This document shows positions 51,720 through 60,900 of a stretch of DNA of 64,000 nt, one piece after another. Below the pieces are notes generated by a model. That model was not told where the DNA came from. It made no database searches and saw only the letters and a program-made list of their open reading frames with translations. Both the position numbers and the translations under genes were made by a program. Origin of the DNA: Hymenobacter canadensis (GTDB lineage: Bacteria; Bacteroidota; Bacteroidia; Cytophagales; Hymenobacteraceae); assembly GCF_027359925.1 (NCBI RefSeq), contig NZ_CP114768.1, positions 310,001 to 374,000 of the forward strand, written 5' to 3'. Every line of letters starts with the position of its first letter. Position 1 is the first letter of the stretch.

Positions 51720-51746
51720 CTCACTGTCCGTTTTTACTGGACCACC

Positions 51747-52001
51747 CCAGTCAGCTCCTAAGCCAGTTCGCTCACCAATTATTAGCAACTTAGATGTCTC
51801 ATGGTCAGCACCTACAAGCGTTATGTACCAATTCTCGTCCGAACTTAGTTCACTTAGTAACCGAGCTAACCATGGCCCTGCTATCAACCCTTCAAGCACA
51901 ATGCCTGGTTTGTGCGTTGTAATCTTGGTTAGCAATTCAACTAATGTGTCAGCTAATAAATTGTCTGCAGTCAGTACCGGCGTAGGGGTAGCAGTGGGCA
52001 T
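51747..52001 (-). pseudogene. N-terminal segment of the FtsK/HerA-type translocase gene
   Basis: 85 codons from ATG 52001 (MPTATPTPVLTADNLLADTL) to TGLGADW, where the second IS interrupts. The frame as it stands runs into the IS to a stop at 51711. With the IS removed it continues SYSILGPDEIGKAIALKGVA into the middle segment. It starts 44 bases after the 52046 gene stop, so it was the third gene of the cassette operon. Confidence 0.78.
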
Positions 52002-52045
52002 ATCGAGGGGAAAGAAATTGAGATTTTAAAATAGCCTAATAGCAC

Positions 52046-53440
52046 TTAAGCGCTAATCAGTGCTTCGCCATCGGCGTAAGTGCGGGCGTATCCCTGGCGG
52101 CTTAGTTCCTGTAGTATTGACCGTGAATTTGACGCCAATTGCGCAGGGGTCAAACTTCGTAGTCCTACTAAGGCTAGTGCCTCAAGGTCAGCATTGCCTC
52201 GGGCTCCGCACATCAGTCCAAACTCCTCTGCTGCTTTTTGCCAAAAGTCCCGGTAGCGCATCGTTTCTCCAGGCTTTACCAAGGCTGTTACAAGCGCATC
52301 ATAAACGGCTGCGACTGGTTTGAGATGATGTCCGGCGCGGCCAGTGTAGCGGGGCCACAGCCCCAAGCGGCGCCCTAGTGCCACTACATATTTATCCGCA
52401 CCTTCGTTTTCAGCCCCAATAGAGCGTAATGCGGGCGTCACAAGGGCAGAACAAGCCGCCTCTCCGGCCTTTAAACCGGCGTCTATTTCTTGCTCAAATT
52501 CCAGCAAATATCGGTCACGGTGCTTTTCGTTTAGTTTATCTGCAAATGCTCGGTACTCCGCAGGAGATAAATCGTCCATACCGGAAGCTTTCAACTCTGC
52601 AAAAACGGCTGTCCCAAAATTGCGGCGCAATTGTCTTTGAGCAAGCGCGATACCACGGTGGCTGGCTGACCTGATTTCACTTTGGGGTTGAGGGCCACAT
52701 ACTAAAAGTGGCTGCCGTTTATTACTGCCTGCGTTTAGTAAATGAACCCATAATCCTAGTCCTGCTAGCCGGCCAGCTCGAGTCAATAATTCTTGTTTGC
52801 CTACGAGCGGTGCGTGGCCAGCTAAGTTTCTAAATGCTAATTGTAAGGATTGTAATGGCCCAGAAGCTTTGACTATATCACCAAGTGCCGAAGCGGGTGG
52901 CATTTCCGGCATCTGAACAGGCACATTTGGTAAGAGGGGCTGGGTAAGCCTGTATGTGGCATCGGATGCATCACTTAATGCGTCGCGTAATGCCATTGCC
53001 GCAGACCGGTCCGTATCAGCTAGTAAAACCTGGCCCACTAATTCTCCTGCTCCATTGTCAGATGGGTCATTGGTTAGGTGATGCCAATGAGTTAGTGTTA
53101 GGGTAGAAGTACTACCTGCGTAAAACGCGCCATCTTGATTAAGAACAGAATCCAGCGCTACCCTCAAGTCATCCAGAAGGTCTGGCGCCGAATCACCGAG
53201 TAGAATACCATCAAAATTGGGGTCTCCAATAAGCTGTGCCGCACTGCGACGAGTATTCGCCGATAGTCGTTCGCGCCCAGCATGAGTAGCTACCATTTCA
53301 CCCAATAACTTTGGCGTTTTAGGTACTCCGCCGCATACCGTACGCAGCATTCCGTTGGTCAGGTGGGCAATTTTAATATCCCGGCCTGGTCGAAAACCCC
53401 ACAGTTTGAGGGCAGCGTCCTTGGCTATTGTAGAAATCAT
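52046..53440 (-). CDS. Defence cassette second subunit (DptG-position protein)
   Basis: 464 residues from ATG 53440 (MISTIAKDAALKLWGFRPGR); a TTG seven codons earlier is possible. No catalytic motif is visible. Sequence is helical and mixed, with ITHWHHL-like and LLVCGPQPQSEIRSASHRGI segments and a C-terminal winged-helix-like end (LTPAQLASNSRSILQELSRQ). It lies 48 bases after the 1198-residue gene and 44 bases before the translocase. Size and position between an ATPase and a giant FtsK/HerA protein match DndG/DptG in dndFGH operons. The assignment is by synteny, since the sequence itself does not show it. Confidence 0.6.
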   Translation of the reverse strand: MISTIAKDAALKLWGFRPGRDIKIAHLTNGMLRTVCGGVPKTPKLLGEMVATHAGRERLSANTRRSAAQLIGDPNFDGILLGDSAPDLLDDLRVALDSVLNQDGAFYAGSTSTLTLTHWHHLTNDPSDNGAGELVGQVLLADTDRSAAMALRDALSDASDATYRLTQPLLPNVPVQMPEMPPASALGDIVKASGPLQSLQLAFRNLAGHAPLVGKQELLTRAGRLAGLGLWVHLLNAGSNKRQPLLVCGPQPQSEIRSASHRGIALAQRQLRRNFGTAVFAELKASGMDDLSPAEYRAFADKLNEKHRDRYLLEFEQEIDAGLKAGEAACSALVTPALRSIGAENEGADKYVVALGRRLGLWPRYTGRAGHHLKPVAAVYDALVTALVKPGETMRYRDFWQKAAEEFGLMCGARGNADLEALALVGLRSLTPAQLASNSRSILQELSRQGYARTYADGEALISA

Positions 53441-53488
53441 AAGTGTAGGAGGTAGAACCAATCAATATTAAGGAAGAGAGCAGTTGAA

Positions 53489-56400
53489 CTATGACAATAA
53501 GTAGCTCATGCCAGCAGGAGCATCAATATGCTCAACCACTTGGACTATGGTTTCAATATTGTCCTTACTGTTGTAAATTCGGAGGTATTCACTATTTGAA
53601 GGGAGCAATGATGCTGCAGCGGACAAGAAGTTGTCGACTCGTCTTCCTGCATCTTCATCACGACTGCTAATTGGCAAGCCTCGGGCAACGGCACTCATAG
53701 CGCGCCACAGCGGCAAGTCAATAAGGAGTGAGGGCCCTTGGGGAGTTGGCTTAGCAGCTAAGGTCAATAAAAGATGGTCCGGCTGATAATCCTCTAACAA
53801 CTCGTCCATCGGAGATGGTAACATAGGCCGTCTAACTACACAATCCGAAGCGTGTATGCTAGCTCCGGCTACACGCGCCCAGGCAGGTTGGTCAGCATCA
53901 TATCGCATACCTGTCCACAAATGGAGGGCTACTGTATTCTCCGGCGCCTGTCCTACAAACCGCACCAATGTTTTTAATATCACTGGAACAGCTGCGGAAA
54001 GTGACCCGGTCAGCAGTTCATTAAACTTGCGCCGGTCATCTGGTAGCGCTGCCATCACTTGTTCACCAGCTTCAGCTTCGAAGAAATGTTGCCGCTTAAG
54101 TTGACAAAATCGACGTCTTGCTTCCTCTGTCGAAATGCCTAGTTCACCAGGTGCTCCAGTAGCCGGCCCGCTCCCTGGTAGCCATGGGCCAGCCTTGCTG
54201 GGGGCGTCCCATAACTTATGGGTATCAAGGTGAGCATGAGGAAAGGACGCGGGGTCAAGGTCTCGTAATTCAGCGGCTAAAGGACTTGCCTCAGCTGGCA
54301 TTTCAAATAGGGTTTGATAATAGGGAGGTGCCTTATCCGCTACCTCATTGCTTCCACCTGTTACCATGCGAGCCAACAGGCCTAAAAGCTGGTGTACAGT
54401 TACATGAATGCCACTGCGTTGTACTTCAGCTAACAAAGCATGTATTCTTTCGCGCACCCTCATATGGCCCAATGCCTTAACATTCGACAGCACTGCTGTT
54501 GGTGCTCCCGTATAATCTACTCTGCTCAACATCAGATTGATTGCCTCGCTGATGATTACATTGTTTAGCACCTGCCGACTGCCTAACTGAACGAGCACAG
54601 CTTTTGGCACTGCGTTGACTACGCCGTCGGATTCATATCGATAAGGGTGAGCCAACTGCTTGGAAAGTTCTTCAGCATCGGGGAGCCGTTTGAGCATATG
54701 GCGCAAAGGCCCCTCGTTAATCGCAACCAATGCAGGTAGCCCATTCTTAGCAGTTTCCGTCAAGCCTTCAATTAGTTGCGTTTCGGATACAGCGCTGGCA
54801 TCTAACTCCGTATAAGTACCCACTGGCCAGTCCTCTCTCCCTTCTAAGCGTCGCAACAAGTGCGTCTTACCATCGCCAGGGTTACCTGTGAGATATACAC
54901 GGTGACCTTCCTTGAGCAAATTTATTATTCCATCCTCAAGCTTTTTGCTTGTAATGTGAATAGTCTGCGTCTCATCAACCGTTTGCTTTTCAGCAAAACT
55001 TAATCGACCGTTGTCAAATTCAGCGAAGGTATTCCAGCTAATCATAGGAGGCTTGTCAGGACCTAAAAAAAAAAGTAACGACTCCGTCATTTGCGCGTGA
55101 GCCGTGGCAGCAGGTTTGATATCTAAAAGTGAGTCTGGACGGAAACTTGACTGTAAATGTGCTAATGTTTCAGGCCTTTGGACTCGATTTAAGAACCATC
55201 TTTTCTTCCAATATTCAATAATCTGCTCCGTCTCTGCAGTAGGGTTCTTAATATCAGTGAAGTACCAAGAAGGCGCCTTTTCTTGGCCAGTTAGATATTC
55301 TTGCCAATTTTGCGCTAGGGGTACGGCGTAGACCAACCGTGGTGTTGAGTGCTTCTGTAACTTTTGCAAGCCCAGAAGCCCGAGAGCCGCCGACATACTT
55401 CGCAACTTGTAGTTCACGCCAGCTGCAAAAGTGTAACTCTGAGAGGTTGCTTCTGCCTGTAGCAGTTGCTGGATTGTAGTATAAGTTTTCTGGGAAAAAT
55501 GCACGCTACCGTAGCCTTCCGTTTTCCCTAATAGTTTGTACTCAACCTTGCCTCCAACCCCAGGGAAGTTGACTCGATTGTATTGGCTGCTGCCTACATG
55601 GTACAGGCTGGTCGTTCCAAGTAGCACGAGGTTAGCATCTCTAACCAAGTCAGAGCCTTGCATTCGGCTTGCAATAACGCTGTTGAACTGGTCATACCTC
55701 TCTCGGTAGTCGTTGATAACTTGTGGACTGGCCATTAGCATAGCCACAAGTTTACCACCCAGCAGTTCTCCATAAGGGGGGACTGCGCCACAGGTTGTGA
55801 TTTCCATCAACGAGGCTGCAACGTGGCGCTTTTTTACACTTCGCAGTGCCATACGCAATGCTCGCTTACCTTCTGCGCATTGCATAAGGTATTGGTATTG
55901 CTCCTCACCATTAAGGTCTGCGCATTTATTGAATTCTAGCCTAGCGCTAAGAAGTTCTTGCAGCACTTGCACCCTTTTTTTGCGGAACGTAGGGGAACGC
56001 GCTTCTGCTTCTAAATCGGTGCCCTGTATGCGGCGTTCACGACTACCCAAGTAGTTAGTATCAGCCGCATTAGTTAGATTGAGCAGGGTCGCAGGGGTTG
56101 GGTACACACATTCCTCCTCCGTCAGGACACCATCTTCTATTAAGTCAGCCCGGTATATCTCGGCTAATGCTCGTGCTAGCTCTTGGTGCAGAGCTTCGAC
56201 ACGGGTGCGCCGCTGATGCTTATGCGTCTCATTCGCCTTGGGGTCCTTCTTGTCTGCTAATGAATCTAAACTCCAACCAATTGCGTGGTCTCGAACGGAA
56301 ATCTGCACTACTGCCGACCCGAGTGCCGCAATGCCAATGATAGGGTGAAAAGGGCGCGCTTTATCGCGCACCAGGTAGAACATGCGTCGTCCCGGTTGTG

Positions 56401-57085
56401 TCTGCAAAGGCAGGCTCCACGTGTAACGGCAGTAACGCCAAATGTCTAGCAGTCGCAACCCTGTATGCTCATCGGGTAATTCCGAGGCTAACTGTAAGTA
56501 AGGCTGCACTAAGTTGCTTAATTGGTCAGTACGAGTGGCCTGAGGAGCCGCCAATGCAACGATGAGGTCAGCGGATAGCTGTCCTGGGCTTGCTAATAAT
56601 ACCCGAACATTAACCCGCTGGCCACGATAGAGCCGGGTTTGCTCCATACGGCGCAAAAAAATTCGTACCGCTGGGTCACGACGTTGTTCATCGCGGCTTA
56701 GCAGTAGAGACCGCTTTAGAGTTTCCTTTACCTCAGCGGGAGCTGGCCGTTCTCCTGGCACCAAAACCCGGTGTACCGTATCAGGTGGTGTTGCGCGTAG
56801 AACTGCTTTTTCGGGTATAGACAGTTCCCCATCCCCAGCAAAAAGCCAACCCTGTCTTGTCAAGTCAAGCAGAACATTCCCAAATACAAGTAACCGTAAC
56901 CTGACCGCAGGTGGCAAGTCAGCTTTCTCAACGTTGTTATCTATCCAGTTTTCTAAATATCCTGCAAGTGCCTTATGGCGAGGAGCATCCTTAAGCTGCG
57001 CCCATAATTTCTCTGCCGGCTCGCAAGTAGGTATTTTTGGTACGAGTTCAATAATCGGTTCTATCACGGAATTCTTTGATTGCAC
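53489..57085 (-). CDS. DUF4338 (DruA-like) / DptF-like P-loop ATPase fusion
   Basis: 1198 residues. Residues ~130-640 look like the DUF4338 family: GRRMFYLVRDKARPFHPIIG, IAALGSAVVQISVRDHAIGW (233-271), CGAVPPYGELLGGKLVAMLM (432-451), and TTSLYHVGSSQYNRVNFPGV (491-510). This is the family of DruA in Druantia defence systems. Residues ~700-1198 are an ATPase with Walker A VYLTGNPGDGKTHLLRRLEG (Lys740) and Walker B ALVAINEGPLRHML. GNPGDGKT with an INEG Walker B resembles DptF of phosphorothioation-dependent restriction. I know of no described protein joining the two. First gene of the cassette, followed at 48 bases by the DptG-position gene. Confidence 0.75.
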   Translation of the reverse strand: MQSKNSVIEPIIELVPKIPTCEPAEKLWAQLKDAPRHKALAGYLENWIDNNVEKADLPPAVRLRLLVFGNVLLDLTRQGWLFAGDGELSIPEKAVLRATPPDTVHRVLVPGERPAPAEVKETLKRSLLLSRDEQRRDPAVRIFLRRMEQTRLYRGQRVNVRVLLASPGQLSADLIVALAAPQATRTDQLSNLVQPYLQLASELPDEHTGLRLLDIWRYCRYTWSLPLQTQPGRRMFYLVRDKARPFHPIIGIAALGSAVVQISVRDHAIGWSLDSLADKKDPKANETHKHQRRTRVEALHQELARALAEIYRADLIEDGVLTEEECVYPTPATLLNLTNAADTNYLGSRERRIQGTDLEAEARSPTFRKKRVQVLQELLSARLEFNKCADLNGEEQYQYLMQCAEGKRALRMALRSVKKRHVAASLMEITTCGAVPPYGELLGGKLVAMLMASPQVINDYRERYDQFNSVIASRMQGSDLVRDANLVLLGTTSLYHVGSSQYNRVNFPGVGGKVEYKLLGKTEGYGSVHFSQKTYTTIQQLLQAEATSQSYTFAAGVNYKLRSMSAALGLLGLQKLQKHSTPRLVYAVPLAQNWQEYLTGQEKAPSWYFTDIKNPTAETEQIIEYWKKRWFLNRVQRPETLAHLQSSFRPDSLLDIKPAATAHAQMTESLLFFLGPDKPPMISWNTFAEFDNGRLSFAEKQTVDETQTIHITSKKLEDGIINLLKEGHRVYLTGNPGDGKTHLLRRLEGREDWPVGTYTELDASAVSETQLIEGLTETAKNGLPALVAINEGPLRHMLKRLPDAEELSKQLAHPYRYESDGVVNAVPKAVLVQLGSRQVLNNVIISEAINLMLSRVDYTGAPTAVLSNVKALGHMRVRERIHALLAEVQRSGIHVTVHQLLGLLARMVTGGSNEVADKAPPYYQTLFEMPAEASPLAAELRDLDPASFPHAHLDTHKLWDAPSKAGPWLPGSGPATGAPGELGISTEEARRRFCQLKRQHFFEAEAGEQVMAALPDDRRKFNELLTGSLSAAVPVILKTLVRFVGQAPENTVALHLWTGMRYDADQPAWARVAGASIHASDCVVRRPMLPSPMDELLEDYQPDHLLLTLAAKPTPQGPSLLIDLPLWRAMSAVARGLPISSRDEDAGRRVDNFLSAAASLLPSNSEYLRIYNSKDNIETIVQVVEHIDAPAGMSYLLS

Positions 57086-57176
57086 CCAATACTGAGCTTA
57101 GCACGAAATTAGTGATAAAACCTTAGCACAAGCAATGAATAGGCTTGGAACTCCAGCATAGTACAATTAGGGGCTC

Positions 57177-57906
57177 AGGAAGCAAACTTATCAAATAGGC
57201 AACGTAACTTCTTGTTATATAGCCACCTAATCGCTATTGCAACCGCGCAAAAATATGGGAGGCTAAATTTCATTACCTTCTGCGCCTGTTTGCGCTGGTT
57301 CTAACGGCATCAGATACGGCTCAGTTTCGGGCCTAAGCGTACGCTCGGTCAACGCCTGATTCCTGCGACTACGCCGTCGTATGCAGAATTGCTGCCTGGC
57401 ATCAGCCAACTTGGACGGGGCCGTAGAACTCGACGAGATCTGATTCCGGCCGTGGTGGGTGCGCGGCAAACGCGGCCGGAGTGAAAATGGCAAAACAATT
57501 GTATTTGGCTTGTTAAACACGGTGGACAAGTCTATGCCAAAATCGGCCTGGACTGCTCAAAAAAGATCCTGCAAGCCATCTCTGCGGCAAAATCGATCTA
57601 GCCACCATAGTCAACACCGACGGCTGGCGCGATTATGACGGGCTAGTGGACGTAGATTTTGATCGGCATTTTCGGATCCATCACGGTTAAGAAGAATTTG
57701 TGATGGGTACCTTTCACATCAATGGCATTGAATCCTTCTGGAGCTTCGCATAATTCCGCCTACAGTAGTTTAAGGGGCTACCGAAACATACATTCTAGCT
57801 GTACCTGCAAGAGTCCTAATTTCGCTTTAATCACCGCCAATTAGACCTCTACAAACTCTTGCTTAAATTACTTTGGCAACAGCCCCTCTAAACGAGTTTG
57901 CTTCCT
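57177..57906 (+). mobile_element. Decayed IS1595-type element
   Basis: Inverted ends AGGAAGCAAACT (57177-57188) and AGTTTGCTTCCT (57895-57906). Inside, plus-strand frames with several breaks spell an ISXO2-like transposase (see next entry). About 730 bp. It sits in the spacer between two divergent defence genes and so replaces or shifts their promoters. No 8-bp duplication is obvious. Confidence 0.75.
57403..57889 (+). pseudogene. IS1595/ISXO2-like transposase remnant
   Basis: Readable pieces in order: NLDGAVELDEI (first acid), RGKRGRSENGKTIVFGLL, then after a frameshift HGGQVYAKIGLDCSKKILQA, IVNTDGWRDYDGLVDVDFDR, HFRIHHG, HINGIESFWSFA, FKGLPKHTF, FRFNHRQLDLYKLLLKLLWQ. This is the order of IS1595 transposases (ELDE, TDGW, HINGIESFWS, RFNHR). 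Several stops and at least one frameshift make it inactive. Confidence 0.8.
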
Positions 57907-57926
57907 AACCTTAAAATAAATAGAAA

Positions 57927-60900
57927 TTGCTTATACAACCAATATCTCCCCTAGCCAAGTCAGCTCACGACCTATTAGAAATGCGCCGGCGCCATTACGC
58001 TGAAGACTTCCGATTGCTAATCAAGGACTATAGAGAGGAAAAGGGAACCGCTTCAAACTATAATGGGCGACAGTTGCTAGAGCTTTTGCAAAATGCCGAC
58101 GACGCGGCCGGGGGCTTAGCTGGGGGGGGTAAAGTTTTGGTACGGTTGAGCGAAGGGGAATTGACCGTGGCCAATACTGGGGAAGCATTTACGCAAGACG
58201 GCTTCGAGTCTATTCTATACAGTAATCTGAGCCCGAAATACGAGCAGCAAAACAAGATTGGCGCAAAAGGCTTAGGTTTTCGCGCTGTACTGGGATGGGC
58301 TGACCGTATTACAATACACAGCGGGGGCTTGCATGTGGCTTTCTCAGAGGAGTACGCGCAACGCTTTCTCGCAGACCTCAAGCGGGAGTATGCAGACTTG
58401 GCGGAGGCTCTGCAAAAGCGCAGTCCCAACCCGAAGTTCATTGCGACGTTATCGTGCGCCGAACTGTTGCCGGAGGCAGCGTTGCCCAATGACTTAGCCG
58501 GCTACAACACCGTGCTAACTATGCGGTTGCGGCCAGGGGTAGCTGATTTAGTGCTTGCACAGATTAACTCGGAGCTCGATGCTGAGGTGCTGGTTTTTTT
58601 AAATCATTTAACTGAATTGCGGCTGGAACTCCCTACAGGTACACGTTGCCTAACACGTATAAGTCCTAGCGCAGAGCAATTGCAAGTAGATGTCACGAAT
58701 GAAACTAGTGGAGAGGTTACCAGTAAAATATGGCGTCTGGTGCAAGAAACCGGACAGCATGGAGAGGGCGAAAAATCTAAAAACTATGAACTGAGAGTAG
58801 CTTGGCAACCAGACTTGAGCGACAAGCGGCAACAACTCTATTCGTACTTCCGGACGCGGGTGAGCTTTCCATTTCCGGTTCTTGCTCATGGCACGTTCGA
58901 ACTAAGCAGCGACCGTAACAGTCTTGAAGACGATACAGCAGGCCATAACAGGTTCCTACTTGAGCGCATGGCCCACCTACTAGGGCAAGCAGCATTGGCA
59001 CTTGGGGCAGAATCATCTAGCCAAGTCTCTTACCAACCTTTGCGACTGCTAAACTGGGGCAAGATGCCTGACCAGCAACTAGAGCAACGGTTCAAGTTCA
59101 GGTCTCGGCTACTAGAAGTACTTACTGAATCTCTGCTATTTCCTACTGTTGCCAATACCTATGTTACGGCCCGTAAAGCAGTAGCATACGCTAGGGATTT
59201 TGCTAGTTTCTTAGACCCTTCTGATTGTCCACGGCTATTGTTGTTTAGCGATGCTGAGGAGTCAAAACCAGCACCAGTTCAAGAGTTGCTTCGTAGCCTT
59301 GGGCAAGCTCGAATCTATGTAAAACAACAGCTATTAAATATCGTCAGTAAGCGACGACGAGTTTTGCCAGCCGCCCGCTATGCTGAGCTACTCGCCATGA
59401 CGGTGAATGAATTGAACTTGAGCCAAGAAGTAGAAGCAGCAAAATTTCAGCTACCGGTCTTATTCTATGGAGGCAGAGGGAGGGCTGATTTTGCTGCTGA
59501 CTCACCGGTGTTTTTGCCAGTAGAAGGCAAGGTTCGCTATGAACTACCGGAAGAGGCGGCCCGGCTACAAGTAATGTCGGGAGAGTTGGCCATTGGTTTA
59601 CGGGAGGCTTTTGCATGCGCCAGTTTTACGGATTTAGGCCAGCTTCTAAGCCCATTGAAAGTGCAGCCATATTCATTTGCAGCTGTAGCTGAAGTACTCA
59701 TTGAGTCTTATAAGGCAGAAAAGCCTGAGGTGTGGCATCCGTTTTTATATAAGTTATACCAGCAGGAGCGTGCAGCCACGAAAGTCAGACTGGCACGGTT
59801 ACAACGTGCTGAAGGCTTGCTATTGTACACCGCCACGGGCAAAGTGGCTGAAGCTAAAACGCTCTACTTCGGCCGGGCACATGGCCACCTAATTGGGGAG
59901 GAACTCTTCGCACACAATCGGGCACGACTTGTAGGCACTGCCCAGCGAATGGGTCTGGACCCCAAAGACACAAACGTCGTAGAATATCTGACGTGGTGTG
60001 GAGTAGAAAAGTACCCGCGGCTGGTGAAGCGCGAGGTGAATGACAGTGCCTACCGTGAAGAAATTTTGCGTGCTCTAGATTACAAAAGCCGTCCGATTTC
60101 TAACGATGACAGCCGCTCTTACGAAGAGTTACTAGCAAAAATTCAATACAATGGAAAGTGCGAGGCAGACCATCTGGAGGATTTCGAGGAGATTCTGAGC
60201 CGAGCACCGTTGGCTACCATTATCAACTGGCTGAAACAAGACGAAAGGTTAGCGAAGCGGTTGGAGCCAGGTAGCCGGGAACCCATTGGAAGCAAGCTCG
60301 TATTCTGGATTAAGTACAAAAAAAATGAAACCGAGATACCTGGACGCAGTATGCCGTCTTATTTGCGCTGGCAATGCCAGCGCCTAAAGTGGCTAACAGT
60401 CGACGGGCTTAATGAGCGGGTGGAGCCTTTACGCGCATTACACTCTCGCAAGGCACCTAATTTGCAGCCAATTTTGTATGCGCCAACTGTTCCATATAAT
60501 GAGCTAATGACTCGGCCCTATCCAGGGCTGACACGACCTGAAATAAATCGGGCACTTACGTTATTGGGCGTGGCTCTAACTGTTAGTGAGGTTCCTACCA
60601 CACCGCTCTATAAGCTCCTGTTAGAACTGCCAGAACTCGTCCCGAATGTTCAACTGGCTGGTGCCTTCTACCGGGAACTGGTGGAGAATTATGAGGGTAG
60701 CCCGGACAGCAACTCCCCCACCTACCAGCAGTTCCGTCTTAAAGGACGAGTTGCTTGTCAGCGTGGCCAGGAGCCACCCGCATTCTATCCAGTGAAGGAG
60801 GCTGTCTACATAGACAACTCATCTTATGGAGCGGCTGTCGTAGCCTGTTTTCCAGTGCTAATGGCTAGCCGCAAGCGTGGCAAGGACAGGGTACTGGCAT

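Larger units (their letters stand above)
50505..51744 (+). mobile_element. Second IS3-family element (different group) in the translocase gene
   Basis: About 1240 bp. Ends TGGTCTAG...CGGACAGCGAG and, inverted, TGGTCCAG...CGGACAGTGAG. The match may include two further bases (GGTGGTC). No convincing target duplication (agg versus ccc), so flanking sequence may have been altered. It carries orfA and orfB in the same orientation as the first IS. The two transposases are clearly different, so these were independent insertions. Confidence 0.88.

Noticed and set aside
50505..51744. Clean 3-4 bp target duplication for the second IS
   Set aside because: Flanks agg/ccc, gag/ccc and tga/cca were tried for different end definitions; none match.
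44834..57085. Assignment of the cassette as classical Druantia or BREX
   Set aside because: No DruE-type helicase, PglZ, PglX or BrxL-like protein is present in the window; only the DUF4338-like part is shared.
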